Shown here: positions 51,401 through 64,000 of the stretch, piece by piece
Layout: each line of letters starts with the position of its first letter
Position numbering within the stretch: the stretch's first letter is position 1
Source of the DNA: Bacteroidales bacterium
GTDB lineage: Bacteria; Bacteroidota; Bacteroidia; Bacteroidales; VadinHA17
NCBI GenBank assembly: GCA_022865305.1
Contig: JALHSP010000102.1
Span: 1 to 64,000 of the forward strand
DNA: 64,000 nucleotides
Reading direction: 5' to 3'
Notes under the pieces: generated by a model
Database searches by the model: none
What the model saw: the letters and a program-made list of their open reading frames with translations, nothing else
Told to the model about the DNA's origin: nothing
Program-made: the position numbers and the translations under genes

Positions 51401-54400
51401 CTCGTGCAAGGGTTGTAATAATAATATTGTATTTGCTGAGTCTTTTGTAAAGATAAAAATTTGTTGTGTCCCCTTCCATGGTGGTGCTCAGGGCAAGAAT
51501 TATCTCAGTTATTCCACCTTCTTTGACTTTTTCCTCCAGACTATCGATTTTCAGGTCTGAAGGACCAATTCCGTCAATAGGTGAAATTATACCTCCGAGT
51601 ACGTGATACAAGCCTTTAAACTGCCGGGTATTCTCAATGGCTATCACATCTGTAATGTTTTCAACAACACAGATTACAGCTCTCTCTCTCTTCGCATCAC
51701 TGCAGATACTGCAGATTTCAGTATCGGAAATATTATTGCAGACCTTGCAATAATGTATCTCACTATGAAGCCTGATAATACTCTCACCGAATCTTTTAAC
51801 CTCTTCAGAATCTCTTTTTAACAGGTTCATTACCAGCCTGAAAGCTGTTTTCCTTCCGATACCCGGAAGAGAAGCAAATTCATTTACTGCATTTTCCAGG
51901 AGCCTGGAAGGAAATTCGGTAAAACTCATAACGGAAGATTTTAGACAAAATTAATTCAATTATTGCTTACTATTTAAACGCCTTAAGATTTTTTACCTTT
52001 CATTCTTTTTGTTATTCTTGCAAATTAATTTATGCTTGCATGTCTCCATCCCTCATCCTGGTAATATTCCTTGTTTACACCGTGTTACTGTTTGTGGTTA
52101 CCTGGTTTACGACCAGAAAAGCTGACAGCCAGTCTTTTTTTATCGGGAACAGGATCTCACCATGGTTTGTTGTTGCGTATGGTATGATCGGGGCCTCACT
52201 TTCCGGAGTTACATTTATGTCGGTTCCGGGCTGGGTAAAAGATACCCAATTCAGCTATATGGTTGTTGTTCTTGGATACCTTTTTGGCTATTTCGTAATT
52301 GCACTCGTTTTATTACCATTATACTACAGATTGAAGCTCACATCTATATATACTTATCTTGACCAGCGTTATGGCTTCTGGTCGTACAAAACAGGTGCAG
52401 GCTTCTTTATTATATCAAGGACCCTGGGAGCCTCATTACGGATGTTTTTGGTAATTAATGTATTACAAATTTTTGTATTTGATGCCTGGAATATTCCTTT
52501 CTGGATCAACACCCTTGTGTTCCTGATATTTATTATCCTTTATACTTTAAAAGGGGGGATCAGGACAATTGTCTGGACTGATACCCTGCAAACCACTTTC
52601 ATGCTCCTGGCTGTGGTACTCTCGGTAATTTATATCAGCAGGAATATGAACGTGCCTTTTCTTAAGATGGTTTCCGATATCAGTGACAGCTCTGTCTCCA
52701 GGATGTTCATTACCGACTGGCATCACGAGAGGTTTTTTATAAAGCAGTTTTTCTCCGGAATATTTATTACCATTACCATGACAGGACTCGACCAGGAAAT
52801 GATGCAGAAAAACCTGAGCTGCAAAAACCTGAAAGAAGCGCAGAAGAATATGTTCACCTTCAGCGGAATCCTGGTTTTTGTAAATCTGTTATTTCTGATC
52901 CTCGGAGCCTTCCTGCTTCTCTTTGCTCAAAGCAAAGGAGTGAATGTTACATCCACAGATGATCTTTTTCCAACTATTGCACTGAATTATCTCGGGCCGA
53001 TGGCGGGCGTTGTATTTCTTATCGGACTTATTTCAGCTGCTTTCCCAAGCGCTGATGGAGCACTGACCTCGCTTACAACCTCCATCAGCATCGACTTCCT
53101 GAGGATCAACCAACGGAAAGGAATTTCAGAAAAAACTGCTACACGGATCAGGTATGCGGCTCATCTTTCAATTGCACTTGTGTTTTTTATCAGCATATTG
53201 ATATTCAGGACTTTGACTGACAGAGCAGTGATCGACAAGCTTTTCACCATAGCCGGTTACACCTACGGACCTCTGCTGGGCCTTTACTCTTTCGGGCTTT
53301 TTACAAAAAGAAAGGCTGATGACAGGCTGACCCCGTTCATTGCAATTCTTTCCCCGGTGATATGTTTTTTCCTTAGTAAATATTCTGTTCAGCTGTTCAA
53401 CGGATATAAATTCGGATTCGAATTGCTTCTATTGAACGGATTCCTGACGTTTGTGGGGTTGTATATTTTCAGTAAAAAGAAGATCTGAATGTTTTACTGT
53501 CGTGCAGTCGTTCAGTTATAAGGTCTAGTGATCTCCTTTCTCCTCTTTATTTACCTTGGATAGAAATCTGATCCTCTGTTTCTGTAGTTTCTTCAGTTTC
53601 TTCCGGTATCTCTTTTTTTATTTCGACCTTTATTTTTTTAAATGGGATGTTAAAAACCATGAAGTAGCTGATACCTGTGCTGAAAGGTTTCGCGCCGCTT
53701 CCATAACCCGGAAAATATATTGGACGCAGGTCTTTGCTGGTCCCGCTGTAAATCAGTCTCCTCAGACTTACTGACCATCCAATGCTGAAATTCCTGAAGA
53801 GTTCAACCCTGACACCAGGAGAAACCTCCAGAAAATGACCCAATCTGGTTGAAGTACCAAGTGAAGATAAAACAGTACCCCAGTAATTTTTATACCAGAA
53901 TGACGGGGTTTCTGCAATGAAAGTACTCAATCCATATCGCAAACCAATACCTGCCCAGTATTTTCCCATTGAAATTTCGGGTTTCAGCATATTGAAATCA
54001 ACACCGGCTTTTATAAAAATCCCCTTATTCAGATAACTGTAGTTATATTGTGAGTATTTAAAGTCTGAATATCCGACACCTGCATAAACGGCCAGTTTTT
54101 CATTCAGGTCGACAGAAATATAACCCTCAGTGCTTAAAATATTTTTATCTGTAAAATAAATAACTGGGCCGGAAACCTCAATTCCGGCCTTTATCTTAAG
54201 CGGGATAATTACGCTGTCATCAGGCTGTTCCTGAGCCCTGATTTGGGTATTGACAAGGACAATCAGAAAACTAATAATATATGCGTATGTTTTCCACATC
54301 CAGAGTAGTAATATTACGGTTTCCGATGTTAACACTATCAATAATGTTATCTGTAACTGAAGGTTTATCAACAAGCTGATGATAAAAAGTATAACCACAC

Positions 54401-57400
54401 TCCATTGATACAAGATGCGGATAGCTGCTATACCAGAAGGTCATTGTATCTGTAATCCCGTTTATCCTGATGACAAAGCTGCAACTTGTGGTATCAGCGT
54501 TCAGGGGCAGTAATGCAGGCTGCACATTTAAAGTTTTATTATATATTTTGTTAGTATCCATTTTAAGCCCGAAGAGTGTCAGACTATCTGGTGGCTGAAG
54601 TTTCCCGGCATCATTACGATAAAATGAAGCTGTTAATAAAGCATCTGTCTTCTCGAAGCATGAACCTGGTGTGCAGGAAACCATTACCGCGAGAGTCCAT
54701 GCAAATATTGCACCGGGAATGTAAGTTTTGAAACTTCTCATTCTAATAATTGAAGTCTCAAAATTAAAAAAATTACGGCGTGATCAATAAATTCTCAACA
54801 TTAAAGAAGGAATTTTGCGGTTTTCCATTATCGCGAAACGCCTACATCTTCCGGATATAGTTCGCTGCTCTTTCGATAGCCCTTGTTATCCCTTCGGGTT
54901 TCTTGCCCCCGGCAGTAGCCAGGAATGGCTGACCTCCGCCACCTCCGTCTATTTCACCTGCAATTTCTTTTATAATTGTCACGGCACTTAAATTCTTTTC
55001 TTTTACAAGTGTGTCGCTGACCATGACAACGATATTAGCTTTACCGTTTATAGAAGATCCAACGACAAGAACTGTATTGTCTGATGTTTTCCTGGCCTCA
55101 AATGCAATGGTTCTGAGGGTGTCGGCAGAATCAGCCTCAATTTTGCCTGAGATAAATCTTATGTCATTTATTATGATTGCTTTTTCTTCAAGGTTTTTAA
55201 GCATTGAGGAAGCTGACAATGCCTGATATTTTTCGATGATTTTTTTCAGGGATATATTTTCGGCGATCAGTTTTTCCACACTCTCTTTAACATTTCCGGT
55301 ACTCTTAAGAAGAGTGGCTATCTCATCATAAACTGTTAACTTATCATTGATATATTCAAATGCCTTAGAGCCGGTTACTGCTTCTATTCTTCTTATTCCT
55401 GCTGCTATACCACCTTCAGAGATTATCTTTATTATACCTATTCTGACTGTAGAGCTAACATGTGTACCGCCACAGAGCTCAACTGATTTTCCAAATTCCA
55501 CTACCCTGACTGTCTCCCCGTATTTTTCACCGAAGAGCGCCATGGCACCCATAGAATGAGCTTTCTTCAAAGGTATATTGTCACTGACTTTTTGCATATG
55601 ATTCTCTCTGACAAGGAGATTTGCAATCTCTTCAACCTTATTTATTTCTTCCCTGCTCAGTCTGGTGAAATGGCTGAAATCAAACCTCAGACGGTCAGGC
55701 GTGACTAATGAGCCTTTCTGTTCCACATGTTTTCCAAGAACTGAGCGTAATGCAAAATGAATAAGATGAGTGGCAGTATGATTGTTAGCCGTCAGTAATC
55801 TTTTCTCAAGATCAACGGCGGCTGTGAAAACAGCCATGGGATCGGCAGGGGCCTTCCCTGCAATATGGATTATCTGATTATTTTCTTTAATAGTATCTGT
55901 GATCAGGATTTTTTCATTTTTTGATGATATTTGTCCTGTATCACCCACCTGTCCTCCGGATTCAGCATAAAAAGGAGTCTTGTTAAAGACCATCTGGCAA
56001 CTCTCTTTTCCTTTCGATTTCACAATCCTGTATTTTGTGATTATAATTTCATCAGTCGTCTTTTCATAACCTGTGAATTCAGTTTCCTTAGTATCACGCA
56101 GAACTATCCAGTCTGCTGCATCTACCGAGGCATCTTCACGCGATCTGTCCTTCTGGGTTTTCATCTCATTTTCAAAACCGTCAACATCAAGTTGCATATC
56201 ATTCTCTTTAAGGATAAGTTGCGTAAGATCAACTGGAAAGCCAAATGTATCATATAACTCAAAAGCAATTTTGCCTGGTAATAAATTTTTTCTTTCTTTT
56301 TTAAGATCGCGGATCATTTTCGCGATCATTTTCAGACCTTTTCCAAGAGTTTTCAGGAATGCAGTTTCTTCTTCGAAAATAATCTTTGATATCTGGCTCT
56401 CGGATATTCGTAATTCTGGATACTGGTTGCCCATTACGGCAGAAAGAACAGGTACCAGCCGATACATAAAAGGTTCCTCAATACCGAGGTTGTTGTAACC
56501 ATATCTGACTGCTCTCCGGAGGATTCTTCTTATTACATATCCTGCTTTGTTGTTAGATGGCAACTGGCCATCGGCAACTGAAAATGCAACTGCCCTAAGG
56601 TGGTCAGCAATTACACGTAAGGCAACGTCCCATTTTTCGTTGACTCCATATTCTTTCCCTGTAACTGATGATATTTTGCTTATAACTGACTGAAAGATAT
56701 CTGTATCATAATTTGATTTTTTACCCTGTATTACCATGCATAAACGTTCGAATCCCATACCTGTATCAACATGTTTCGATGGAAGTAGTTCCAGGGATCC
56801 GTCTGATTTACGGTTATACTGAATAAATACCAGATTCCAGATTTCGATTACTCCGGGATGGCCTTTATTAATAAGTTTATATCCGGGAACCTTCTTCCTC
56901 TCTCCATCATCGCGTATGTCCACATGAATCTCAGAACAGGGTCCGCATGGGCCGGTTTCGCCCATTTCCCAGAAGTTGTCCTTTTTTGATCCCTCAAGGA
57001 TACGGTTAGAAGAATCACGGAAGCAATTTTCCCAGTATTTAAATGATTCAGTATCGGGCGGAACATTATCTTCCTGGTTTCCTTTGAAAACAGTGGCATA
57101 TAGCCGGTCTTCTGGTATTCTAAGCTTATCGACAAGCAGTTCCCATGCCCATTCAATGGCCTCCTTTTTAAAATAATCCCCGAACGACCAGTTACCAAGC
57201 ATCTCAAACATCGTGTGGTGATAAGTGTCGTGGCCAACTTCCTCAAGATCATTATGTTTGCCGGAAACCCTGAGACATTTCTGTGAGTTTGCGATTCTGA
57301 TATTTTTCGGCTGCTTAAAGCCAAGAAAAATATCTTTGAATTGATTCATCCCGGCATTGGTAAACATAAGGGAAGGATCATCCTTTATGACCATAGGTGC

Positions 57401-60400
57401 GGATGAGACAATTTCATGACCTTTTGACCGGAAAAACTCAAGAAAAACCTGTCTCAGCTCCTGTGACTTCATCTAAATATCATTGTATTATGTAAATATA
57501 ACTTAAAATAGGTTTGTAAAATTAATTTATTTGATTTAGATTTGTCGATTGCCAAAATAAAAATTCGAAATCTGAGCTTGGCGGATGCGAAAGGGAAAAT
57601 ATATTCTTGATCTGAATGATCTACAATATAAGGTGATAAAACTACCCTGGCGAAGGAAGTTTTTACATCTGTTTTTCTGGCTTTCAGGAACAATTTTAAT
57701 ATCATTTATCTACGGTACTGTATTTGAAAATATTTTTGGCTCACCTAAAGAAATGAAGCTGCAGCAGGAGGTTGAAAATATGAAGCTTCAGTTTTCTCTT
57801 ACGGGAAGGCAGTTTGATAATTCAATGATTATTATCAACAGCCTGAAGCTCTCAGATGATTCCCGGTACCGGCCTGTCTTAAATATGGAAATTATTCCTG
57901 AATCTTTCAGGAATCCCGGATTCGGAGGTATTGAAAGATTCCGTGATCTGAATGGTTATATCAATTCTGATCTGATGAAATCATACAGGATAAGGGTCGA
58001 AGAGATCAGAAACATGGTAAAGGTTCAGGAAGAATCATTCAATACCATCGGGGAGAAAGCAAACGAATGGATACGGGAAATGGAGTACCTCCCAAGGATA
58101 AGCCCTGTGAATGTTATTTTCAGGCGTGGTGATGGATTGACATTCCGCGAGATACATCCGATTTTTGGAACATCACGATGGCATCACGGTCAGGATTTCA
58201 GTACACCTTATGGTACTGAGGTGTTTGCTACAGGTTCGGGCAAAGTTATTGCAGCAGGATGGAATGACGGAGGCTTTGGCAATTATGTAGTTATTGACCA
58301 TGGGTATGGTTTCCAGACTACATACGGTCATTTAAGCAGCATTAAAGTGTCAAAGGGGACGGACATAAAACGCGGTGATCTTGTCGGACTGAGCGGAAGC
58401 TCAGGATCATCCTTGGGACCCCACCTGCATTACCAGATTGACCTGTATGGCCGCCATGAAAATCCCCTGTATTATTTTAGTGATGATCTTACTGAAGATG
58501 AATATTTTGAGATGATCCAGACACTCAGCTCAAAAACAAAATTCAGGTAGGCTATCTCTTGTTATTTCCATAATACTATTAGCCCCGTTATCTATCATTC
58601 TCCTGCTGTTTATTATTTTTATGAAATGATTATCTTTGCTGCATAATGGCAAATATCAGATATAAATTTAATCCCGAATCGCTGAGCTTTGACAAGATCC
58701 GTCTTGGATTCAGAGCAGTACTTCTGAGATCACTGGCTTATTTTGTCGGATCGCTTATCGTCGCTTTTATCTATTACCTGATATTTGCAATCTTCATTGA
58801 TTCCCCAAAGGAAAAAGCTCTTAAACGTGAAATTGAGCAATTAACCATCCAGTATGACCTGATCCACAGAGAAATGGCTGGTCTTGAAAAAGTAATAGGT
58901 CAGCTTCAGGAAACAGATGATAACCTTTACAGAACTATTTTTGAAGCGGAACCTATTCCGGCAACTCTGCGTGAAGGCGGAGTTGGCGGAGTTAACCGGT
59001 ATAAGGAACTGGAAGGATATGATAATTCAAGTATAGTTATCGAAACAGCTAAGAATCTTGACAGGTTAAGAAAGAAGGTTTATCTGCAGTCGAAATCCTT
59101 CGACGACTTGATATTACTTGCAAAAGCTAAAGAAGAGATGTTAAGGTCAATCCCTGCTATTCTTCCAATATCAAATAAGGACCTGACGCGAACTGCATCA
59201 GGTTTCGGTTTGAGAATTCATCCGATATATAAAATTACAAAGTTCCATGCCGGGATGGATTTTACGGCACCATCAGGGACTGAAATTTATGTAACAGGGG
59301 ATGGTGTGGTTGCGGCTGTTCAGTCATCTCAAAGAGGATTGGGTAACCATATTATTATCAATCATAGTTACGGTTATACCTCAATTTATGCTCATCTCGA
59401 CAGATTCAATGTAAGGGTCGGACAGAAAGTGCAGAGAGGTGATGTAATCGGATTTGTGGGCAACACCGGGAGCTCTGTTGCGCCGCATCTTCATTATGAG
59501 ATCAAACTAAATGGGGTGAACGTTGATCCGGTAAATTACTATTTCAATGATCTTTCCCCCGAAGAATATGAAAGAATGATTGAAATTGCTTCAAAAACCG
59601 GTCAGTCTTTTGATTAAGCTTCCCTTTACTTTACTATGAAGATATCATCTGGTCTAACTGCAACATTACTTTTATTTGTAAATTTTTTGTCTGTTGCTGT
59701 TTCACCTGATCCCTATCTGACATGTTCTGACTCATTACCTGACACTTCTGCGGTGCAGAGGAAAATTGTGATAACCGGGGTGGGAGATATCATGTTTGGC
59801 ACTTCTTTCCCTTCCAGGCGATATCTTCCTCCTCACGACAATCCCCTGCTTCTTATTGAAACTCTCATTGACACACTATCCGAATCGGATATTACTTTTG
59901 GTAATCTCGAAGGCGCTTTCCTTGATGAGGGAGAAGCTGTTAAAAAATGCAGGGACACAACAATTTGCTACCTGTTCAGAATGCCGGAAAAATATGTTGT
60001 CGCTTTGGCAGCAGCAGGATTTGATATTTTAAGCCTTGCCAATAACCATTTTGGTGATTTCGGTTTACCGGCAAGAAGCCGTACAATGCAATTGCTCGAT
60101 TCATCCGGTATCAGCTATGGGGGACTGACCGAATATCCATGGGCAATTGTTAAAAAAGATACATTATTGTATGGATTTTGCGCTTTTGCTCCTAATGCCG
60201 GGACGGTAAGCATCAATGATACTATAAAAGCAGCAGAAATTGTTAAATATCTTTCCGATACTTGCGATATTGTTATTGTTTCATTTCACGGAGGGGCAGA
60301 AGGCGCGGATTTTCAGCGTGTTCCAAAAGCAGATGAGATTTTTCACGGAGAAATCCGGGGTAATGTCCATAGTTTTGCGCATTGTATGATTGATAACGGA

Positions 60401-63400
60401 GCTGATGTGGTTTTTGGCCATGGTCCGCACGTTACACGTGCTGTTGAAGTTTATAATGAACGGTTTATAAGTTACAGCCTTGGAAACTTTTGTACCTACG
60501 GAAGATTTAACCTCTCAGGACCTAATGGAATTGCTCCGATTATTAAGGTAAACACAGATACTTCAGGCAGATTTTTATCGGGTAGAATTATACCGGTCTA
60601 CCAGAGGTGGGAAGGAGGGGTCAGAATAGATCCAAACCGGCGGGTTATAGCTAAAATAAAGGATCTCATGGCTCTTGACTTTCCGGATGCAGTAATAACA
60701 ATTTCAGATAATGGTGACATCTCTTATAAATAATTGACATATGCCTTACAGGGAAAAAATGATCGAAAAGCTTTATTATTCTATAGGTGAAGCAGCTGAA
60801 ATGCTTGATGTCCCGGTCTCAACAGTACGTTTCTGGGAAAATGAATTCGATATCCTTAAACCCATGAAGAACAAAAAGGGAAACAGGATGTTTACACCAT
60901 CGGACATTAAGAACCTGAAGATTATCCATCACTTGCTTAAGAAGGAAGGTATGACTCTCTCAGGTGTGAAAAAGAAACTTTCCGGTAAATGGGAAGAAAC
61001 AGATTATAAATTTGAAATCAACGAATCGCTCCAGAAAATTAAGTCTATGCTTCTGGATATAAGAGATAACATTTAATAAAACCCTTAACTTTCTCCTCCT
61101 CTTGAGAGGAGGAGTACCCCTGACATTTTAAGTCAGGGGGGAGGTGGTGGGCTTTTTAAACACCACAGAGGAGAAAATCAATATGAAATTAAAAGAGCTT
61201 TGTTCATTTCTCGATTCAGCAATTCCCTTATCATTCCAGGAAGGATATGACAACTCTGGATTGCAGATAGGCTTGCCAGAAAAGGAAATCAGTTCAGCAT
61301 TAATTACGCTGGATGTTACTGAGGCGGTCCTTGATGAGGCCGGTTATAATGGTTGTGATATCATTGTTTCCCATCATCCGGTGATCTTCAACGGAATAAA
61401 GAGAATAACCGGAGTTTCCTTTTCTGAAAGAATCCTTTTAAAAGCAATTAAACAGGAAATTGCCATATATTCTGCCCATACAAACCTGGATGTTATCAGT
61501 AATGGAGTTAGCAGGAAAATGGCTGAAAAGCTTAACCTTCAGGATATTAAAGTTCTGGTACCACTCAAAAATCGCCTTCTGAAGTTAGTGACATATGTGC
61601 CGGAATCTCATCTGGAAAAAGTCAGAGATGCTGTTTTTGCAGCAGGAGCAGGTGTTCTCGGCAATTATGATTTTTGCAGCTTCATGACACCCGGTACGGG
61701 AAGTTTCAGAGGTAATGAAAACACAAATCCGTTTGTTGGAGAAAAAGGTAAAATCCATTTTGAAAAAGAATTCAGGCTTGAAACCATACTGTTTTCTCAT
61801 CTTAAAAGCAGGGTGATAAATGCAATGCTTAAGGCACATCCATATGAAGAGGTTGCCTATGATATTTACTCTCTTGAAAATGAGAATATTAATACCGGAA
61901 TGGGTTGTACCGGTAAACTATCAGAACCCATGGCAGATAACGATTTTCTGAAATTCATTTCTTCGGTATTTTCTGCAAATGGGATCAGATTCTCAAGCCC
62001 AAAAAGGAATAAGATTGTTAAGGTTGCAGTCTGTGGCGGATCCGGTGCAGCATTGCTCCCTGATGCTATCGATTCGGGAGCGGATGCGTTTATCACAGCA
62101 GATATCAGATATCATAGTTACTTTGAAGCCGGGAACAAAATACTGATTGCTGATATAGGCCATTATGAAAGCGAAAAATTCTCTGCAGAGATTTTATACG
62201 ATCTTATTATTAAAAAATTCCCTAAATTTGCACTCCGGTTTTCAGAAGTAAATACAAATCCGATAAATTATTTTTAAGATGGAAAAAACAAAATCACATG
62301 ATACTGAGATTTCTGTAGAAGACAGATTAAGAGCGCTCTATAATCTTCAATTAGTTGATTCTGAAATAGATAAAATCAAAACTCTGAGAGGTGAACTGCC
62401 TTTGGAAGTTCAGGATCTTGAAGATGATATAGCCGGACTTGAAACAAGACTGAATAATCACAGGGAAGAGGTTGTTGCTCTTGAAAAGTCGGTTCAGAAG
62501 AAAAATAATGAGATAACTGAGGCTGAAGCACTGATCAAAAAATATGAAGAACAACAAAAAAATGTAAGAAATAACAGGGAATTCGACTCCCTTTCAAAAG
62601 AAATAGAATATCAGAATCTTGAAATTGAATTATTCAATAAAAAGATTAAGGAGTTCAATGTCCAGATTGAGGAAAAAAAGCTGGTTATTTCTGAATCTGA
62701 AATAACTCTGTCAGACCGGCAGTCAGATCTTGATAATAAGAAATCGGAACTTGATGAGATTATTTCTGATACACAAAAAGAGGAGGAGGGTTTATACAAG
62801 AAACTGGATAAGGTCCAGGCTATTATAGAGGAAAGGCTTCTTACAGCTTACAAGAGGATCCGTTCAAATGCACGAAATGGTTTGGCTGTCGTTCCTGTTC
62901 AGCGTGATGCCTGCGGAGGTTGTTTTAATCAGATCCCGCCACAGAGACAACTGGATATAAAATCGAGAAAAAAGATCATTGTTTGCGAGTACTGCGGCCG
63001 TATTCTGGTTGATGACGAAATTATAAAAGAAACTAAAATTTAAGTGCATTAAATAAACAGGGTAAAAAGCCGGTCAGGAAGTGACCGGCTTTTTTGTTTG
63101 TAAGAGCTATGTACTCACCCCCTTGTATTCCCCCTCTCTGCTTGCGCAAAGAGGGGGAATTATATGGTATACAATAATTTGCACCCCCTTCTTTGCAAAG
63201 CAGAGAAGGGGGCAGTGGGATGAGTACAGGAGAATGCATTAATAATCATCATCCAAAAATCTATACCTTTGCCTATATTATTAAGTACTGAATCAATGAC
63301 TGCCTCCGAATTCAAAAAACATATAATTGAAGGTATTCCTTCCGCACTGCCACACCCTAAGCCTTATGATCATTCAATCAATCATGCTCCGAAGCGGAAA

Positions 63401-64000
63401 GATATCCTGAATACTGCAGAAAAGAAACTGGCGCTGAAAAATGCTCTCCGGTATTTTCCCAAAAAATTTCATGCTGTCCTGGCCGGGGAATTTACACGGG
63501 AACTGGCTGAATATGGAAGGATATATATGTACCGATTCAGACCTGATTATGAGATAAAAGCGCGTCATATTGATGAGTTTCCTCATCATTCGAAGAGTGC
63601 TGCAGCTATCATGCTTATGATTTCCAATAATCTTGACCTGTCAGTTGCCCAGCACCCTCATGAGCTGATAACATATGGTGGTAATGGTGCTGTGTTTCAG
63701 AACTGGGCACAATATCTGCTGACTATGAAATATTTATCGGAGATGACGGATAATCAGACTCTTGTTGTTTATTCAGGACATCCCCTTGGATTGTTTCCAT
63801 CGCATCGTGATGCACCCAGGCTGGTAGTTACAAATGGTATGGTAATCCCCAATTACTCCTCGCAGGATCACTGGGAGAAGTTCAATGCCCTTGGCGTTTC
63901 GCAATATGGCCAGATGACTGCAGGTTCTTATATGTACATCGGACCACAGGGCATAGTCCACGGTACGACAATTACCATACTTAACGCTTGCAGAATAATA

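Overview
The window looks like a chromosomal segment of a member of the Bacteroidota, probably a Bacteroidales-like environmental lineage. The evidence is AT-rich DNA, promoters of the TTTG-N19/20-TAnnTTTG type, few Shine-Dalgarno sequences, many short lipoprotein signal peptides, secreted proteins ending in a type IX secretion (T9SS) type sorting domain, and families typical of the phylum (TPR-PD40-OmpA proteins, long-form urocanate hydratase, SSS and CNT transporters). This is inferred from sequence alone; no rRNA is present to confirm it.

Layout. 1-1026: no convincing gene; a GC-rich patch and a G/C-run palindrome. 1027-4491: a GH144-like glucanase gene split by one amber codon, then a GH3 beta-glucosidase, together resembling a beta-1,2-glucan degradation pair. 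4758-8098: a coiled-coil lipoprotein, two L,D-transpeptidases and a related membrane-anchored protein, probably an envelope cross-linking cluster. 8182-9459: a concentrative nucleoside transporter.

9516-36412: a putative ~27 kb genomic island. A 15-bp direct repeat, part of the 3' end of tRNA-Ser(CGA), occurs at both ends, and a frameshifted tyrosine recombinase lies directly beside the intact tRNA. Inside are IS3 and IS5 remnants, three copies of a ~130-bp repeat that looks like IS21 ends, a 3771-residue modular T9SS adhesin with a 585-residue tandem paralog, a broken ECF sigma gene, fabF, a doubly damaged acyl-CoA synthetase gene, a nitronate monooxygenase, two genes with unusually strong ribosome binding sites, a CapA protein, a thioredoxin lipoprotein and a 31-residue lysine-rich peptide. 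Many broken genes suggest an old, decaying island.

36585-64000 is mostly ordinary chromosome: a predicted lipoprotein, an RlmN-type radical SAM enzyme, a GNAT acetyltransferase, then four tandem paralogs (39536-47532) sharing a TPR-PD40 core with different C-terminal modules (OmpA plus two SPOR-like, SPOR-like, none, Ig-like plus membrane anchor). This cluster resembles the PorE architecture and is the strongest candidate for an uncharacterised envelope system. After it come a lipoyl E2 acyltransferase, a fused glycosyltransferase, an aminotransferase gene with a large internal deletion overlapping recR, an SSS symporter, an outer-envelope pair, alaS, two M23 peptidases, a second CapA protein, a MerR regulator, a NIF3-family protein, a zinc-ribbon coiled-coil protein and the 5' part of hutU, which runs off the window.
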